NCBI GenBank assembly: GCA_002726205.1
Contig: PBSL01000021.1
Coordinates: 105,669-169,668 of the forward strand
Length of the DNA stretch: 64,000 nt
Direction: 5' to 3'
Origin: Planctomycetaceae bacterium
GTDB taxonomy: Bacteria; Planctomycetota; Planctomycetia; Planctomycetales; Planctomycetaceae
The position numbers and the translations under genes are program-made. The notes under the pieces were generated by a model. That model did not search any database. It was not told the origin of the DNA and saw only the letters and a list, made by a program, of their open reading frames with translations. Positions 36,742 to 46,310 of this stretch are shown piece after piece. Position 1 is the first letter of the stretch. Every line of letters begins with the position of its first letter.

Positions 36742-39700
36742 GCGATCAGCAGCGCAGTGAATGGAAACGCACCCTCTGGGGACTGATCGGTGTATTACTG
36801 AGCGTCGGCGCCGTCGGCGCGGCCTGGGTCCACCACGTCTGGACTCACAGCGACCAACTGCTCGATCAGGTCGTCCGCGAACAACTTGATGACTTCGCCC
36901 CCGGATTAACGATCGACTTTTCCGGTTGCCGTTTCGACCTGCTCCGTCGCGTTCGGATCGACAACGTGACACTGTCCACGTCGAATCAACAGCCGCTCGC
37001 GTCAATCCCCGAAGTCACTGTTGCCATCGACCGCCAGGCACTGGCCAAACATCAGCAACTGGTGATTCAAAGCATCACGCTGCATCGTCCCCGGGTCCTC
37101 CTGTCTCGCGATTCTCAGGGACAATGGAACTGGCAGGCCGTCTCATCCTCGAAACAACTGCCAGCGACGTTGCCCGAGTGGTCGATCGAGCAGGGACGGA
37201 TCGAGGTGTCGCTGGAGGGTGAAACATCTCACGACCGCTCACTCCACGACCTCGACCTCAAACTCGTTCCCTCGGGGACCAACCGCTACCTGGTCGCTGC
37301 CACCGCCGAACTCGACGACAAGACAACCACTCCCAGAGACAACGGCCGTCAGGCCACGACACTGTCATTGAACGGCCACTGGCAGGTCACCGACTCGACG
37401 ACAAGCCTCAACGGAAAGATCACGTCGTTGTCGCTGGACAGGTCGCTGACGGATTTTGTCTCTGAGTTTCTTCCCGCCGACAAGGACCAGGCCCCACGGC
37501 TGATCGAAAGCCTGGCCGGAGCCTCGTTTGCCGGTCGTGGGCAAGTCGCCTTCCGACTGGACCGCTGGCAACCCGGGTCCGACTGGAACTACAAGTTGTT
37601 ACTGGATCTCTCTGCTGGCCGATTAACACTGCCCGGCCATCCCTGGCAGTTCAGCCAGATTGGCGGCAAGGTCTACTGCGACCCGCGTCACATCCAGGTC
37701 AAGAACCTGGTCGCTCGCGAAGGCGAGACGACCCTGGCCATCAACGCGCTGGTCCATCGCCGACTGCGGTCGGACGGAAGAATCGATATTTCTATCGAGA
37801 ACATTCCTCTCGACTCGCGGTTTCGCAACAACCTGCCCCCGGACTGGCAAACACTCTTCGACACCTATTCCCTGGCAGGGCGCGTCGATTTCACGTCGAC
37901 CCTGCGGCCCTCGACCGACGGCGACTGGCTTCCCGGTGACTCGGTCATCACCGCGAGGGGCTGCCGGATGCGGCATGCCCGATTCCCCTATCCACTGCGG
38001 CAGTTGGCCGGAACCCTGACGCAGATCGGATCGACAAGAAACCTGCAGGTCGACATCGAAGCGTTTGCGGGATCTCGTCCCGCGACGATGCGCGGATTGA
38101 TCACGAACGCCGGACCGACGGCTGAGTCGACGATCGACATCGCCGTCGATCGCCTGCCCTTCGACAAGACCCTGCTGCAGGCGGTCACACCAACTGTCCG
38201 TCGGACTCTGGAATCCCTGGGATTGAACGGGGCCGTCGACATTCGCGCGCAGCTGAAACGACCGCCCGGGCTCAACCGAAAACCCACCACCCACCTCGCC
38301 GCCGGGTTCGTCGATGCTGTAGTGAACTACCGTGGTTTCGCGTGGCCGATCTCACAACTTTCCGGAACGATCACCGCCACGATCACTCCCGAGGGCTACA
38401 CCTGGCAATTCGACAAGTTGAGCGGTCGCCATGGCACGGCCCGACTCACTGGAGATGGGTACCTCCACGGCCGCAGTGGCGCCCCCGGACCGTTTTCTCT
38501 CAACATCGAAGCAAACGACATCAACCTCGATTCGCAACTGAGGGCGGCCTGCCGACCTGAACTCCGCGCGGTGTGGAACCGCATCGCGCTCCGGGGACTG
38601 CTCAACGGTCGACTCGAGATACGGCGCCAGGGGCGGTCTCCGGTCCGCATCACGATCCCCAGATTCGTGGTCCGCCAGGGTGGCCTGCGTGATGCCGGGT
38701 TTCCCTATGAACTCCGAGACGTCCACGCCACCGGAAATTATTCCGTGGCAGATGACCGCAGCCAACAACTTGTTCTCACGTCACTTCACGGTCAGCACGA
38801 GACGGTCCACGTCTCCTCGGGCGTGGTCTTCACCATCGATCCCCATCGCGACTGGACACTACGCTTCGAACCGTTCTCAGTCGATGGCCTGGTCAGCGAC
38901 AAGGACCTTCTCACCGCCCTGCCAGACAAGCTGCGCGACCTCGCCACACACCTCAACCCGCAGGGGCCGCTGCAGTTGGCCGGGCTGATTGAACTTCGCG
39001 GCGCCAAAGACCCGAAGATCCCCATGACGGCAGCCTGGGACCTCGAAACGCGGCTGGCGGGCAACAGCCTCACCACCGGTGTCAGGCTCGACGAGGTCAC
39101 CGGTCGAATCAACAGCCGGGGGAAATGGTACGGGACTCACGCGATTGTCAACGGCGATTTCCAGCTGAAGAATGTCACCCTCTGGGACTATCGCTTCACC
39201 GACGTCCGGGGCCCGTTTCATCTCATGGACCACGACCTGGTGATCGGGACCAGCCAGGCCTTCACACGACAGCAATCCGGAAAAACACAACCGACTATCC
39301 CGCTCAGCCAACACGTTACCGCGCGGGCCGTCGGTGGCCTGTTCACCCTGGATGCCCAGACCCGGATCGACAAACAGGAGGCAGACTACCACGTCAAGAT
39401 GAACATGTCCGAAGCCAAGTTGCAGGACTTCGCGAGAAAGTACATGCGCGATCCTCGAAAACTCAAAGGCACCATGCGCGGGTGGGTTGACCTGAGAGGA
39501 CGTGGCCAGTCACCGGCCAATGTCACCGGTCGTGGACAACTTCAGGTGAGTCCCGCCGAGTTGTATGAGTTGCCGATCATCGTCCAACTTTTCGATGTCC
39601 TCAGCCTCGGACCACCCGAACAAACCGCCTTCCGCTACGCCCAGTGCGACTTCCAGCTTGCCCGCTCCCGGTTTCACCTCAACAGCATCGACCTCGTCGG

Positions 39701-40064
39701 CAACTCACTGCAACTCCGCGGCCGTGGCCAGGCGACTTTCGACGGCCGGGTCAATCTCGACTTCTACTCGATGCTCCCGCGTTCCCGCATCCCCGTCCCC
39801 TTCCTGCAACCACTGCTCGGATCGCTGACAACCGGTTGGGTCGCCGTGCGTGTCAACGGACGAACGAGCAATCCCCAGGCCCGGGTCCGTGCAGCACCGG
39901 TTCTCGACGACGCGTTGAAGGGTTTCCTCGGCGTCCTGGAGAACCCCAATCAGCGACGCCAACTGCCACCACTGCGGATTCCGTTCACCCAACCCACCGC
40001 CCCACGAACCTCGCGCCAAAACCTCCCGACATCCCCGAATCGGGCGGCCCGACAACGACGCTGA
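36738..40064 (+). CDS. Large AsmA-like envelope protein
   Basis: An 1108-residue protein with one N-terminal membrane helix (about 10-31) and a long beta-rich extracytoplasmic body. The N-terminal part (IRIDNVTLST..., ALAKHQQLVIQSITLHRPRVLLSR) and the C-terminal part (GRGQLQVSPAELYELPIIVQLF... GNSLQLRGRGQATFDGRVNLDF near 930-1010) match the AsmA style of repeated strands. The chain ends in a Pro/Arg-rich tail. AsmA-type proteins bridge the envelope and move lipids or affect outer-membrane assembly, so a role in envelope lipid transport is inferred. The start is TTG at 36738, overlapping the glycosyltransferase stop (TTGA), which implies coupling. Confidence 0.82.
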   Translation: MSDQQRSEWKRTLWGLIGVLLSVGAVGAAWVHHVWTHSDQLLDQVVREQLDDFAPGLTIDFSGCRFDLLRRVRIDNVTLSTSNQQPLASIPEVTVAIDRQALAKHQQLVIQSITLHRPRVLLSRDSQGQWNWQAVSSSKQLPATLPEWSIEQGRIEVSLEGETSHDRSLHDLDLKLVPSGTNRYLVAATAELDDKTTTPRDNGRQATTLSLNGHWQVTDSTTSLNGKITSLSLDRSLTDFVSEFLPADKDQAPRLIESLAGASFAGRGQVAFRLDRWQPGSDWNYKLLLDLSAGRLTLPGHPWQFSQIGGKVYCDPRHIQVKNLVAREGETTLAINALVHRRLRSDGRIDISIENIPLDSRFRNNLPPDWQTLFDTYSLAGRVDFTSTLRPSTDGDWLPGDSVITARGCRMRHARFPYPLRQLAGTLTQIGSTRNLQVDIEAFAGSRPATMRGLITNAGPTAESTIDIAVDRLPFDKTLLQAVTPTVRRTLESLGLNGAVDIRAQLKRPPGLNRKPTTHLAAGFVDAVVNYRGFAWPISQLSGTITATITPEGYTWQFDKLSGRHGTARLTGDGYLHGRSGAPGPFSLNIEANDINLDSQLRAACRPELRAVWNRIALRGLLNGRLEIRRQGRSPVRITIPRFVVRQGGLRDAGFPYELRDVHATGNYSVADDRSQQLVLTSLHGQHETVHVSSGVVFTIDPHRDWTLRFEPFSVDGLVSDKDLLTALPDKLRDLATHLNPQGPLQLAGLIELRGAKDPKIPMTAAWDLETRLAGNSLTTGVRLDEVTGRINSRGKWYGTHAIVNGDFQLKNVTLWDYRFTDVRGPFHLMDHDLVIGTSQAFTRQQSGKTQPTIPLSQHVTARAVGGLFTLDAQTRIDKQEADYHVKMNMSEAKLQDFARKYMRDPRKLKGTMRGWVDLRGRGQSPANVTGRGQLQVSPAELYELPIIVQLFDVLSLGPPEQTAFRYAQCDFQLARSRFHLNSIDLVGNSLQLRGRGQATFDGRVNLDFYSMLPRSRIPVPFLQPLLGSLTTGWVAVRVNGRTSNPQARVRAAPVLDDALKGFLGVLENPNQRRQLPPLRIPFTQPTAPRTSRQNLPTSPNRAARQRR

Positions 40065-40387
40065 GCTCGAAACCCACGGTCACCGCCAATCGGTCCGAAC
40101 GAAAAAAGGACCCTCGAAACCAGTGCGGGCGACTCGACCATTCCGACACACGCACGTCGCGTTGGAGGACTCTGAACGGCAGTAGTGGGTCAGGCTGCCA
40201 TCAGGGGACCCGCGTTGTCCGAATTCTCTTGGTCTCGTCGTTAGTTCCCGGCTGTCTTCAAGGGTCCTGGCTGGGTAAAAGTTCCGTCCGCCTCGGCGCC
40301 CATCGTGGCAACCTCCATCACGGACACCAATATGTTCGCAATTCGCGTACCAATACGATTCTCGTGCATCCGATTCCCGACGGATTA

Positions 40388-40415
40388 CACAACCCCTTAT
40401 TTCACAGCCCCTTAT
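40388..40415. repeat. Two 13-bp direct repeats, 15-bp period
   Basis: CACAACCCCTTAT and CACAGCCCCTTAT differ at one base and start 15 bp apart. They lie 93-120 bp upstream of the sigma-54 activator start. A protein-binding site is possible; the phase is not a whole helical turn. Confidence 0.4.
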
Positions 40416-40473
40416 GATTGATACCGTCTTCTCAGTTCCTTCATGACCTATTGAAATCTCGGCGCTTCGCTCA

Positions 40474-40507
40474 TTTTCGGCGCCGATCCTTGTCTTTTCG
40501 GCGCCGA
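40474..40507. promoter_or_regulatory. Two palindromic TTTTCGGCGCCGA copies, 21-bp period
   Basis: TTTTCGGCGCCGA occurs at 40474-40486 and again at 40495-40507. Each copy contains the 10-bp palindrome TCGGCGCCGA. The 21-bp period puts both on the same DNA face. The second ends one base before the TTG start at 40509, so the pair is a candidate operator over the gene start. A weaker related stretch lies just upstream. Confidence 0.5.
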
Positions 40508-40508
40508 A

Positions 40509-43500
40509 TTGGCAGCATGGAAAGGGTTCGGGTGGACGAGGAATTTGAGTGTGAGATCTCCGAGTCGACCATCGCGTTGGATGCTTGCGTCGGCCGGCAC
40601 ACTGGCGATCGCCTACTGCATCACGATTCTGGCCTACGTGGCGACGAGCCCGGACATCCGGATTCGTTGCCTGCTGTTGGATTCCCACCCGGCGGGTCTA
40701 TCGGCCGACGTGCACGGCATCGTGATACACAAGACGACGTCGGCGACCGCCGTCGCACCGAATCTGCCGCGGCCCAGGGTCGGTGATGTTCTCACCGAAA
40801 TTGGCCGTCAATCGGTACGATCGTTCTTTGATTTCCAGCAACAGGTCGCGGCTCTGCGAAGTGCCCCGTTGGCGGAAAACGGTCAGTTGCCCCACGGCGC
40901 GATCATCTCTGAACTTCCCGATCTCCCCTCACTTGTCCAGAATTCTGCCCGGGACCGTTGGGTCGAAATCAAGTTTCACACCAGGACCGATCCCGGGGCT
41001 CTACAGGAAAAGTCCAATGCGGAATTCACGCCAGCAGCTGCGGTCTGGTCCGAGCGAACCAGTTACGTTCTCGTGCAGGAAATTCCGCCTGCCGACATTT
41101 TCCTGTCGCTGATCTGGTTTCTACTGCAGTTGGCGATCTTTGCGGTGAGTGGGTTGGCGGTTTGGCGGCGTCCCTATGACGGTCCAGCCCGGCTGTTCTT
41201 TGCCATGTGCATCGTCACCCTGGGTGCCTTTGTGGGCGGGTTTCACTGGTGGCTGGTGGCTGGTAGTCCATGGTTGAACACACCGTTCGTTCTCTGCGGC
41301 GTGCTGCTCCCCGTGGTTTCTCTGCACTTCTTCCTCGCCTACCCTCGTCCCCGGCCCCCGCTCTCGACTCATCCCCGACTGACACTCTCCATCGGGTACG
41401 GGATCCCGGCCCTGGCCGCGGTCGTGATGCTGGTGGTGCTGGAACGATCCCGCTGGCTCAGCGGCACAACCGGGAGCGATGGCCCGGCGTTGCAGACAAT
41501 GCAGGCTTGGATGGCGACAATGCGGCAGTTGATTGATCTCTACCTGGTTTTTGCCGCCACCTGTTTCGCGGCTCAACTGGCCACCCTGGCCCACGGCGTG
41601 CTGGCCACGCGACACCCGATCGAACGAAACCAGTTGAAGTGGCTGCTTTGGGCCGGGTTGCTGGCGGTGGTCCCGGTTGGTTACACGCTGGTGCTGGCCC
41701 TCTTCGACGATACGAATCACAGGGTTGAGTTCGCGTTGGGATGGACGGCACGATTGTCGATGTTCCTGGCGAGCCTGGCCTTCCTGTGGGCCTATGCGGT
41801 CGGCATCATCCGCTTCAAGTTGATGCTGATCGACGAACTGGTCAGTCGTGGTGTGCTGTACTACCTGGCGCGAGTGGCGTTGGCCTTGAGTTTCGGTTTG
41901 TCGGTTTCGGTTGTCTGGCTGGTCATCGACGAACTGACCCGTCAGCAGGATCGGCCGCCCGGGGTCCAGAGGATTCTCACACTGGGAACGATCCTGGTCG
42001 TCATCGCACTGATCCTGCTTTGGCTGCGGGGACGGATTCTCCAGGAGGTCGACCGCCGGTTCTTTCGCGAGAAGTACCGGTTGCACACGGCGATGGAGCG
42101 GATCAACGAGGCGGTCGTACGGGTCGGCGACCAGCATTCCCTGGCCGACCGCATGATCAGTTCCTGCCACGACGTTTTCCAGGTCCGTTCGGCGGCGGTC
42201 TACTTGATCGGAAACCGGCCTGGTGTCTTCCAGTTGGCTGCCGCCCAGGGGACACCTGCCGATGACCCTCCGCTGCAACTGGCACTCGACGCCAGCACCC
42301 TCGGCCGTCTCCAGGAACGCTCGCACATCCTCGGACCTCGGCAGGGAGGATCGATGTCGGAATTCGGCAGCGACTGGCCGTTGATGGAGCAACTTTCCGC
42401 CGAGCTGCTCTTCGGACTTGAACTCGACGGCGAACTGGGAGTCCTGGTTTCGCTGGGCAGCAAGCCCGACGAGACACCGTACACGGCCGAGGATCTCACG
42501 TTCCTGGGAGCGCTGGGGCAGATTACCAGCGTCGCGTTGCACACCGCCCGAGTGCACCAGGATGTCGCCCGGTTGAATGACGAATTGCAGAACAAGGTCG
42601 AGACGATCGCTGAACAGGAGCGGCGGATTGCAATGATGCAGGCGGAACTGGCAACGCCCTCCGGCGATCCACAACTCCGGCCTCGGCCGGATGACGAGTT
42701 TCGTCGGGAAGTCATCATCGGAAATTCCCCGGCACTGCGGGGGGTGCTGGAAATGGTCCGCAAGGTGGCCGGCAGTGAGTCGAGTATCCTGATCCACGGA
42801 CCCAGCGGGACCGGCAAGGAACTGCTCGCCCAGGTGATCCATGAAAACAGCACACGCCGCGAGGGGCCTCTGGTCGGGGTGCACTGTGCAGCACTCAGCC
42901 CCAGCCTCCTCGAAAGTGAACTTTTCGGGCATGTCCGCGGCGCGTTCACCGGAGCCCATCGCGATCGGATCGGACGATTCGAAATGGCCAATGGCGGAAC
43001 CCTGTTTCTTGACGAGATCGGGGACATCTCGCTGGAAACCCAGATCAAGCTGCTGCGAGTCCTGCAGAATCATTCGTTCGAACCGGTTGGAGGGACACGA
43101 ACCGTCGAGACCGATGTCAGGCTGGTCACTGCCACTCACCAGGACCTGAAAGCGATGATCGAGGAAGGTCGTTTCCGGGAAGACCTCTACTACCGTTTGA
43201 ATGTCATCTCGGTCGAACTCCCCTCGCTCGCCGAACGCCACGACGACATCGTCGACCTGGCCGTCCACTTTCTCCAACGCAGTGCTCGACGACTTGGAAG
43301 AGAAATCACCAATCTCGACGAAGCCGTCGTCACTGCCTTGACTCGCTACGACTGGCCCGGAAACATCCGGGAACTGGAGAACGCCATCGAGCGGGCGGCT
43401 GTATTGACCGAAGGCGATCGAATCACCCTCGAGGACTTGCCAGCCGAGATCCTGGCCACCTCGTCACAACCATCAGCTCCTCAGGGACCGCGGCGGGACG

Positions 43501-43679
43501 ACACCTTCGATTTCAGGCCGGTGTCGATCGCAGCCAGCGGTGGCGATGAGCGGCAATGGCTGCAGACGGCCCTGCAAAACTGCGATGGCAACAAGGCCAG
43601 GGCTGCCCGTGAACTGGGAATGCCCCGGAGCACCTTCTTCAGCAAATTGAAGAAGCACGGCCTGGACCGGACAGGCTAG
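40509..43679 (+). CDS. Membrane-bound sigma-54-dependent activator with PDZ-like and GAF domains
   Basis: A 1056-residue one-component regulator. In order: a membrane helix near 25-45; an extracytoplasmic PDZ-like segment with PRVGDVLTEIGRQSV near 90; about eight membrane helices (190-470); a GAF-like domain (530-690); a short coiled coil; the AAA+ sigma-54 domain with Walker A GPSGTGKE near 765, GAFTGA at 811-816 and Walker B GGTLFLDEIGD near 828; and a Fis-type helix-turn-helix (ARAARELGMPRSTFFSKLKKHGL) at the C-terminus. The activator could sense an envelope signal and drive RpoN promoters directly. TTG 40509 is the most upstream start; TTG 40545, GTG 40551 and ATG 40581 are alternatives. 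Confidence 0.88.
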   Translation: MAAWKGFGWTRNLSVRSPSRPSRWMLASAGTLAIAYCITILAYVATSPDIRIRCLLLDSHPAGLSADVHGIVIHKTTSATAVAPNLPRPRVGDVLTEIGRQSVRSFFDFQQQVAALRSAPLAENGQLPHGAIISELPDLPSLVQNSARDRWVEIKFHTRTDPGALQEKSNAEFTPAAAVWSERTSYVLVQEIPPADIFLSLIWFLLQLAIFAVSGLAVWRRPYDGPARLFFAMCIVTLGAFVGGFHWWLVAGSPWLNTPFVLCGVLLPVVSLHFFLAYPRPRPPLSTHPRLTLSIGYGIPALAAVVMLVVLERSRWLSGTTGSDGPALQTMQAWMATMRQLIDLYLVFAATCFAAQLATLAHGVLATRHPIERNQLKWLLWAGLLAVVPVGYTLVLALFDDTNHRVEFALGWTARLSMFLASLAFLWAYAVGIIRFKLMLIDELVSRGVLYYLARVALALSFGLSVSVVWLVIDELTRQQDRPPGVQRILTLGTILVVIALILLWLRGRILQEVDRRFFREKYRLHTAMERINEAVVRVGDQHSLADRMISSCHDVFQVRSAAVYLIGNRPGVFQLAAAQGTPADDPPLQLALDASTLGRLQERSHILGPRQGGSMSEFGSDWPLMEQLSAELLFGLELDGELGVLVSLGSKPDETPYTAEDLTFLGALGQITSVALHTARVHQDVARLNDELQNKVETIAEQERRIAMMQAELATPSGDPQLRPRPDDEFRREVIIGNSPALRGVLEMVRKVAGSESSILIHGPSGTGKELLAQVIHENSTRREGPLVGVHCAALSPSLLESELFGHVRGAFTGAHRDRIGRFEMANGGTLFLDEIGDISLETQIKLLRVLQNHSFEPVGGTRTVETDVRLVTATHQDLKAMIEEGRFREDLYYRLNVISVELPSLAERHDDIVDLAVHFLQRSARRLGREITNLDEAVVTALTRYDWPGNIRELENAIERAAVLTEGDRITLEDLPAEILATSSQPSAPQGPRRDDTFDFRPVSIAASGGDERQWLQTALQNCDGNKARAARELGMPRSTFFSKLKKHGLDRTG

Positions 43680-44368
43680 AACTGCGGGCCCTCACCACTC
43701 CCCTGGTCGGTCTTCACATCCGATGTCGACGCCGACCCTCCCGGAACTGCACCGGAAGCCAGCGCCTGCCGACGGCTGGCATAACGAATGACAAATGACG
43801 GCCAGATCTGGTTGGGAGGAGTCCCCATCGGTCGCTGAGATCTCGGGCCGTCAAAGACCTTGCCGTAGCCGCCCCATTTCAGTGTTCGTTCCGAGGTCCA
43901 TTGCGTGAACCCCAGCCACTGCCGATCGGGGGCGACGATGTTCAACAGGTTCGATCGTTCCGGCGCAAATCCCCAGAAAGACCGTGGAAATGGCCCGGTG
44001 TGCATCGCCGTCAACAGAAAAGCCATCGTGACATAACCGGCCAGCAACCCTGCAGACCATCGGCCCAGTTCATAGACAAGCCGGTTGGTCATGATAAACC
44101 GCGGGGAAATGTGATCGGTCGCGGCGCGGAAACCAAAGACAAGCAGGCCGAAGAGTCCGATCAAGGCGAAGATGTCGCAGTGGCTTCTCCACCACAGCCC
44201 CCCCATGCCCTCGAGTCCCGCGGCAACCGGCTCGAAGAAGTTCATCGCCAACAGCCCGCTGAAGATCACGATCAAGCTGGTCAACGCCGCGCCCCAGACC
44301 CCCTCGCTGGCCACCGACCAGGTGACCGCTGCCAGGATGATCAGCAACAGGATATCGATTCCACCCAT
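43676..44368 (-). CDS. CvpA-like membrane protein
   Basis: A 230-residue protein with four hydrophobic helices in the first ~135 residues (MGGIDILLLIILAAVTWSV..., SLIVIFSGLLAMNFF, FALIGLFGLLVFGF, SAGLLAGYVTMAFLL), the layout of CvpA/colicin V production proteins. A hydrophilic C-terminal half follows with a Ser/Gly-rich tail. ATG at 44368 gives the family's usual start; the frame continues to 44413. CvpA proteins affect cell-envelope functions, but the exact role is unknown. It is last in the minus-strand run hisF, PilT-like, PilB-like, cvpA. Its stop overlaps the sigma-54 activator's stop by four bases. Confidence 0.7.
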   Translation of the reverse strand: MGGIDILLLIILAAVTWSVASEGVWGAALTSLIVIFSGLLAMNFFEPVAAGLEGMGGLWWRSHCDIFALIGLFGLLVFGFRAATDHISPRFIMTNRLVYELGRWSAGLLAGYVTMAFLLTAMHTGPFPRSFWGFAPERSNLLNIVAPDRQWLGFTQWTSERTLKWGGYGKVFDGPRSQRPMGTPPNQIWPSFVIRYASRRQALASGAVPGGSASTSDVKTDQGSGEGPQF

Positions 44369-44436
44369 CGTAATCAGCTCACCGTTCTCGCCAGCGACAG
44401 TCACCGACCACACTGTGTGGACGGGTCGTCATCGCG

Positions 44437-46260
44437 TCATTTCACCACGCGGAGCAACTCATCGACCGAGGTCACACCACGAACAACCAACCGCAGCCCT
44501 TCTTCCTTCATGTACAACATGCCATTCTTGCGGGCCTCGGCCTTGACCCCCGCCATCGCCCCCTGGTCACGAATCATGTCGCGAATACGATCATCGATCG
44601 GCAGGAATTCAAAGACGCCGATCCGACCCCGGTAGCCCAACCCTCCACACGCCGGACATTCGGTCTCGGGGTTCTTGGGCGGCCGATAGAACTTGCTGAT
44701 CCGTTCGGCCGGCAGGTTGGCCTTCTTCAGGAATTCAGGCTTGGGCCTGTACGGCTCCCGGCACATCGTACACAGGCGTCGGACCAGTCGTTGCGCGAGG
44801 ATTCCCGAGATCGACCCGGCAAGCATGAAGGGCTCGACCTCGAGGTCGATGATCCGGTACAGCGCCGTGATCGTGTCGTTGGCGTGCACGGTAGAAAACA
44901 CCATGTGACCCGTATTGGCCGCCTGGCAGGCAATGTTGGCGGTTTCAGCATCCCGGATCTCTCCGATCATCACCACGTCGGGATCCTGACGCAGCACGCT
45001 TCGCAATGACGTGGCGAACGTGTTGCCCGAGCGGGTGTTGATTTCGATCTGGTTCACGTTTTCGATCCGGTATTCGACCGGATCCTCGATCGTGATCACG
45101 TTGCGTTGAAATGTGTCGATCTCGTTCAAGGCAGCAAAGAGCGTTGTCGATTTTCCGGCCCCGGTTGGCCCGCACACCAACAACAGTCCGTGCGGCTGAT
45201 GAATGACATCCGAGAGTTCCTGATCCAACTGTTTCCGGAGACCCAGGTCGGCGAGCGTGCTGACCGAGTTGGCCTGATCGAGAATCCTCAGGCTCATCTT
45301 CTCCCCGTAATTGGTCCCCTGCGTCGCGACGCGAAAGTCGATCCGACGTTTCTCGGTAATCGCCTGGAAACTCCCGTCCAGCGATCGGCGCTTCTCGGTG
45401 ATGTCCATCGCCCCGAGAACCTTGCAGACGTTGACAACGGCATTGCCCACCGACAGGTCGAACGGTTCCATCGCATACAGCACACCGTCGATCCGCATTC
45501 GCACCGAGATTTCATCGCTCTTGGGTTCGAGGTGAATGTCGGTGGAACGTCGTACGATCGCGTCATAGACGAGTTCCTTGGCGGCCATATAGCCTCGAGA
45601 ATTCTCGACCTGCTTGCTGCGACCGTCATCACCACCCCGACCGTCGGACTTGCCAAGAAAACGGATGTCCGGGCCGGTACCAGCCTCGGCCGTCCGCCCC
45701 CCGCCGACAGGAAATCCCAGTCGCCGCAGGATCCGCCGCATGTGGGCCGGTGTCATCACCTTGGCCGAATCGGGAACCTTCGAGTTTCGCTCGAGCACGT
45801 AACACCACAGTGGAATCATGTAGGCCACCAGCAGCACGGCGTAGCCGATGAATCCGGGAACGCACAGGGCCGAGAGAAAACCGATCCAGCCGGTGGGAAT
45901 CACCGCGGCGGTCCAGAACTCGTTGCGAACTTTCAACGAGCTGCTGTCTTCATCAACCCAGAAACAGGTCCAGGTCCACAGGAAGAACAAACCCAGCAGG
46001 GGGATGTAGAGTCCGGGATTGAGGTAACTTCCGGGACGTTGCCGGACGGCCGACTGCGGATGCGGCAGCACGTTTCCCCGGGAAAACGCCTCGGGGAATT
46101 CCGGAAATCGCCGACCGCCGACAACCGTCGGTCCTGGTGCAGGGACCTCCGCCGCCGTGGCCTGGCCGCCGTCGGCAGAATCCGGCGACTGGGCCCCCAC
46201 GGGCAGCGGCAACACTCCCCAGAGCAGACCCAACAAGAGTGCGACCCGGACCCCCATCAC
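44437..46260 (-). CDS. PilB/GspE-type secretion ATPase with signal peptide and membrane segments
   Basis: A 607-residue ATPase of type IV pilus/type II secretion systems. The C-terminal 380 residues are complete: STDIHLEPKSDEISVRMRIDG near 245, Walker A GPTGAGKSTT near 364, VITIEDPVEY near 390, Asp/His-box GEIRDAETANIACQAANTGH near 425, and a CTMC...CPAC zinc motif near 490-530. What is odd is the N-terminus: a signal-peptide-like segment (VALLLGLLWGVLPLPVGA), a Pro-rich stretch, and three hydrophobic helices between about 85 and 165 before the ATPase. Canonical PilB/GspE proteins are soluble, so this one is membrane-anchored. It lies 50 bp downstream of the PilT-like gene. Confidence 0.88.
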   Translation of the reverse strand: MMGVRVALLLGLLWGVLPLPVGAQSPDSADGGQATAAEVPAPGPTVVGGRRFPEFPEAFSRGNVLPHPQSAVRQRPGSYLNPGLYIPLLGLFFLWTWTCFWVDEDSSSLKVRNEFWTAAVIPTGWIGFLSALCVPGFIGYAVLLVAYMIPLWCYVLERNSKVPDSAKVMTPAHMRRILRRLGFPVGGGRTAEAGTGPDIRFLGKSDGRGGDDGRSKQVENSRGYMAAKELVYDAIVRRSTDIHLEPKSDEISVRMRIDGVLYAMEPFDLSVGNAVVNVCKVLGAMDITEKRRSLDGSFQAITEKRRIDFRVATQGTNYGEKMSLRILDQANSVSTLADLGLRKQLDQELSDVIHQPHGLLLVCGPTGAGKSTTLFAALNEIDTFQRNVITIEDPVEYRIENVNQIEINTRSGNTFATSLRSVLRQDPDVVMIGEIRDAETANIACQAANTGHMVFSTVHANDTITALYRIIDLEVEPFMLAGSISGILAQRLVRRLCTMCREPYRPKPEFLKKANLPAERISKFYRPPKNPETECPACGGLGYRGRIGVFEFLPIDDRIRDMIRDQGAMAGVKAEARKNGMLYMKEEGLRLVVRGVTSVDELLRVVK

Positions 46261-46310
46261 GCCAGTGCCCTCCGAGTTGCCGCCCCGACAATTCCCACGC
46301 CCTGAAAATG

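Larger units (their letters stand above)
40065..40508. other. Long intergenic region before the sigma-54 activator gene
   Basis: A 444-bp region with no convincing gene. It contains a pair of near-identical 13-mers (40388-40400, 40403-40415) and a pair of palindromic 13-mers (40474-40507), listed separately. No -24/-12 promoter of the GG-N10-GC type was found by eye. Confidence 0.55.

Noticed and set aside
41121..43277. Minus-strand open frame of 718 residues
   Set aside because: It is antisense to the sigma-54 activator, which has complete AAA+ motifs. Composition is Gln/Arg-rich and without domains.
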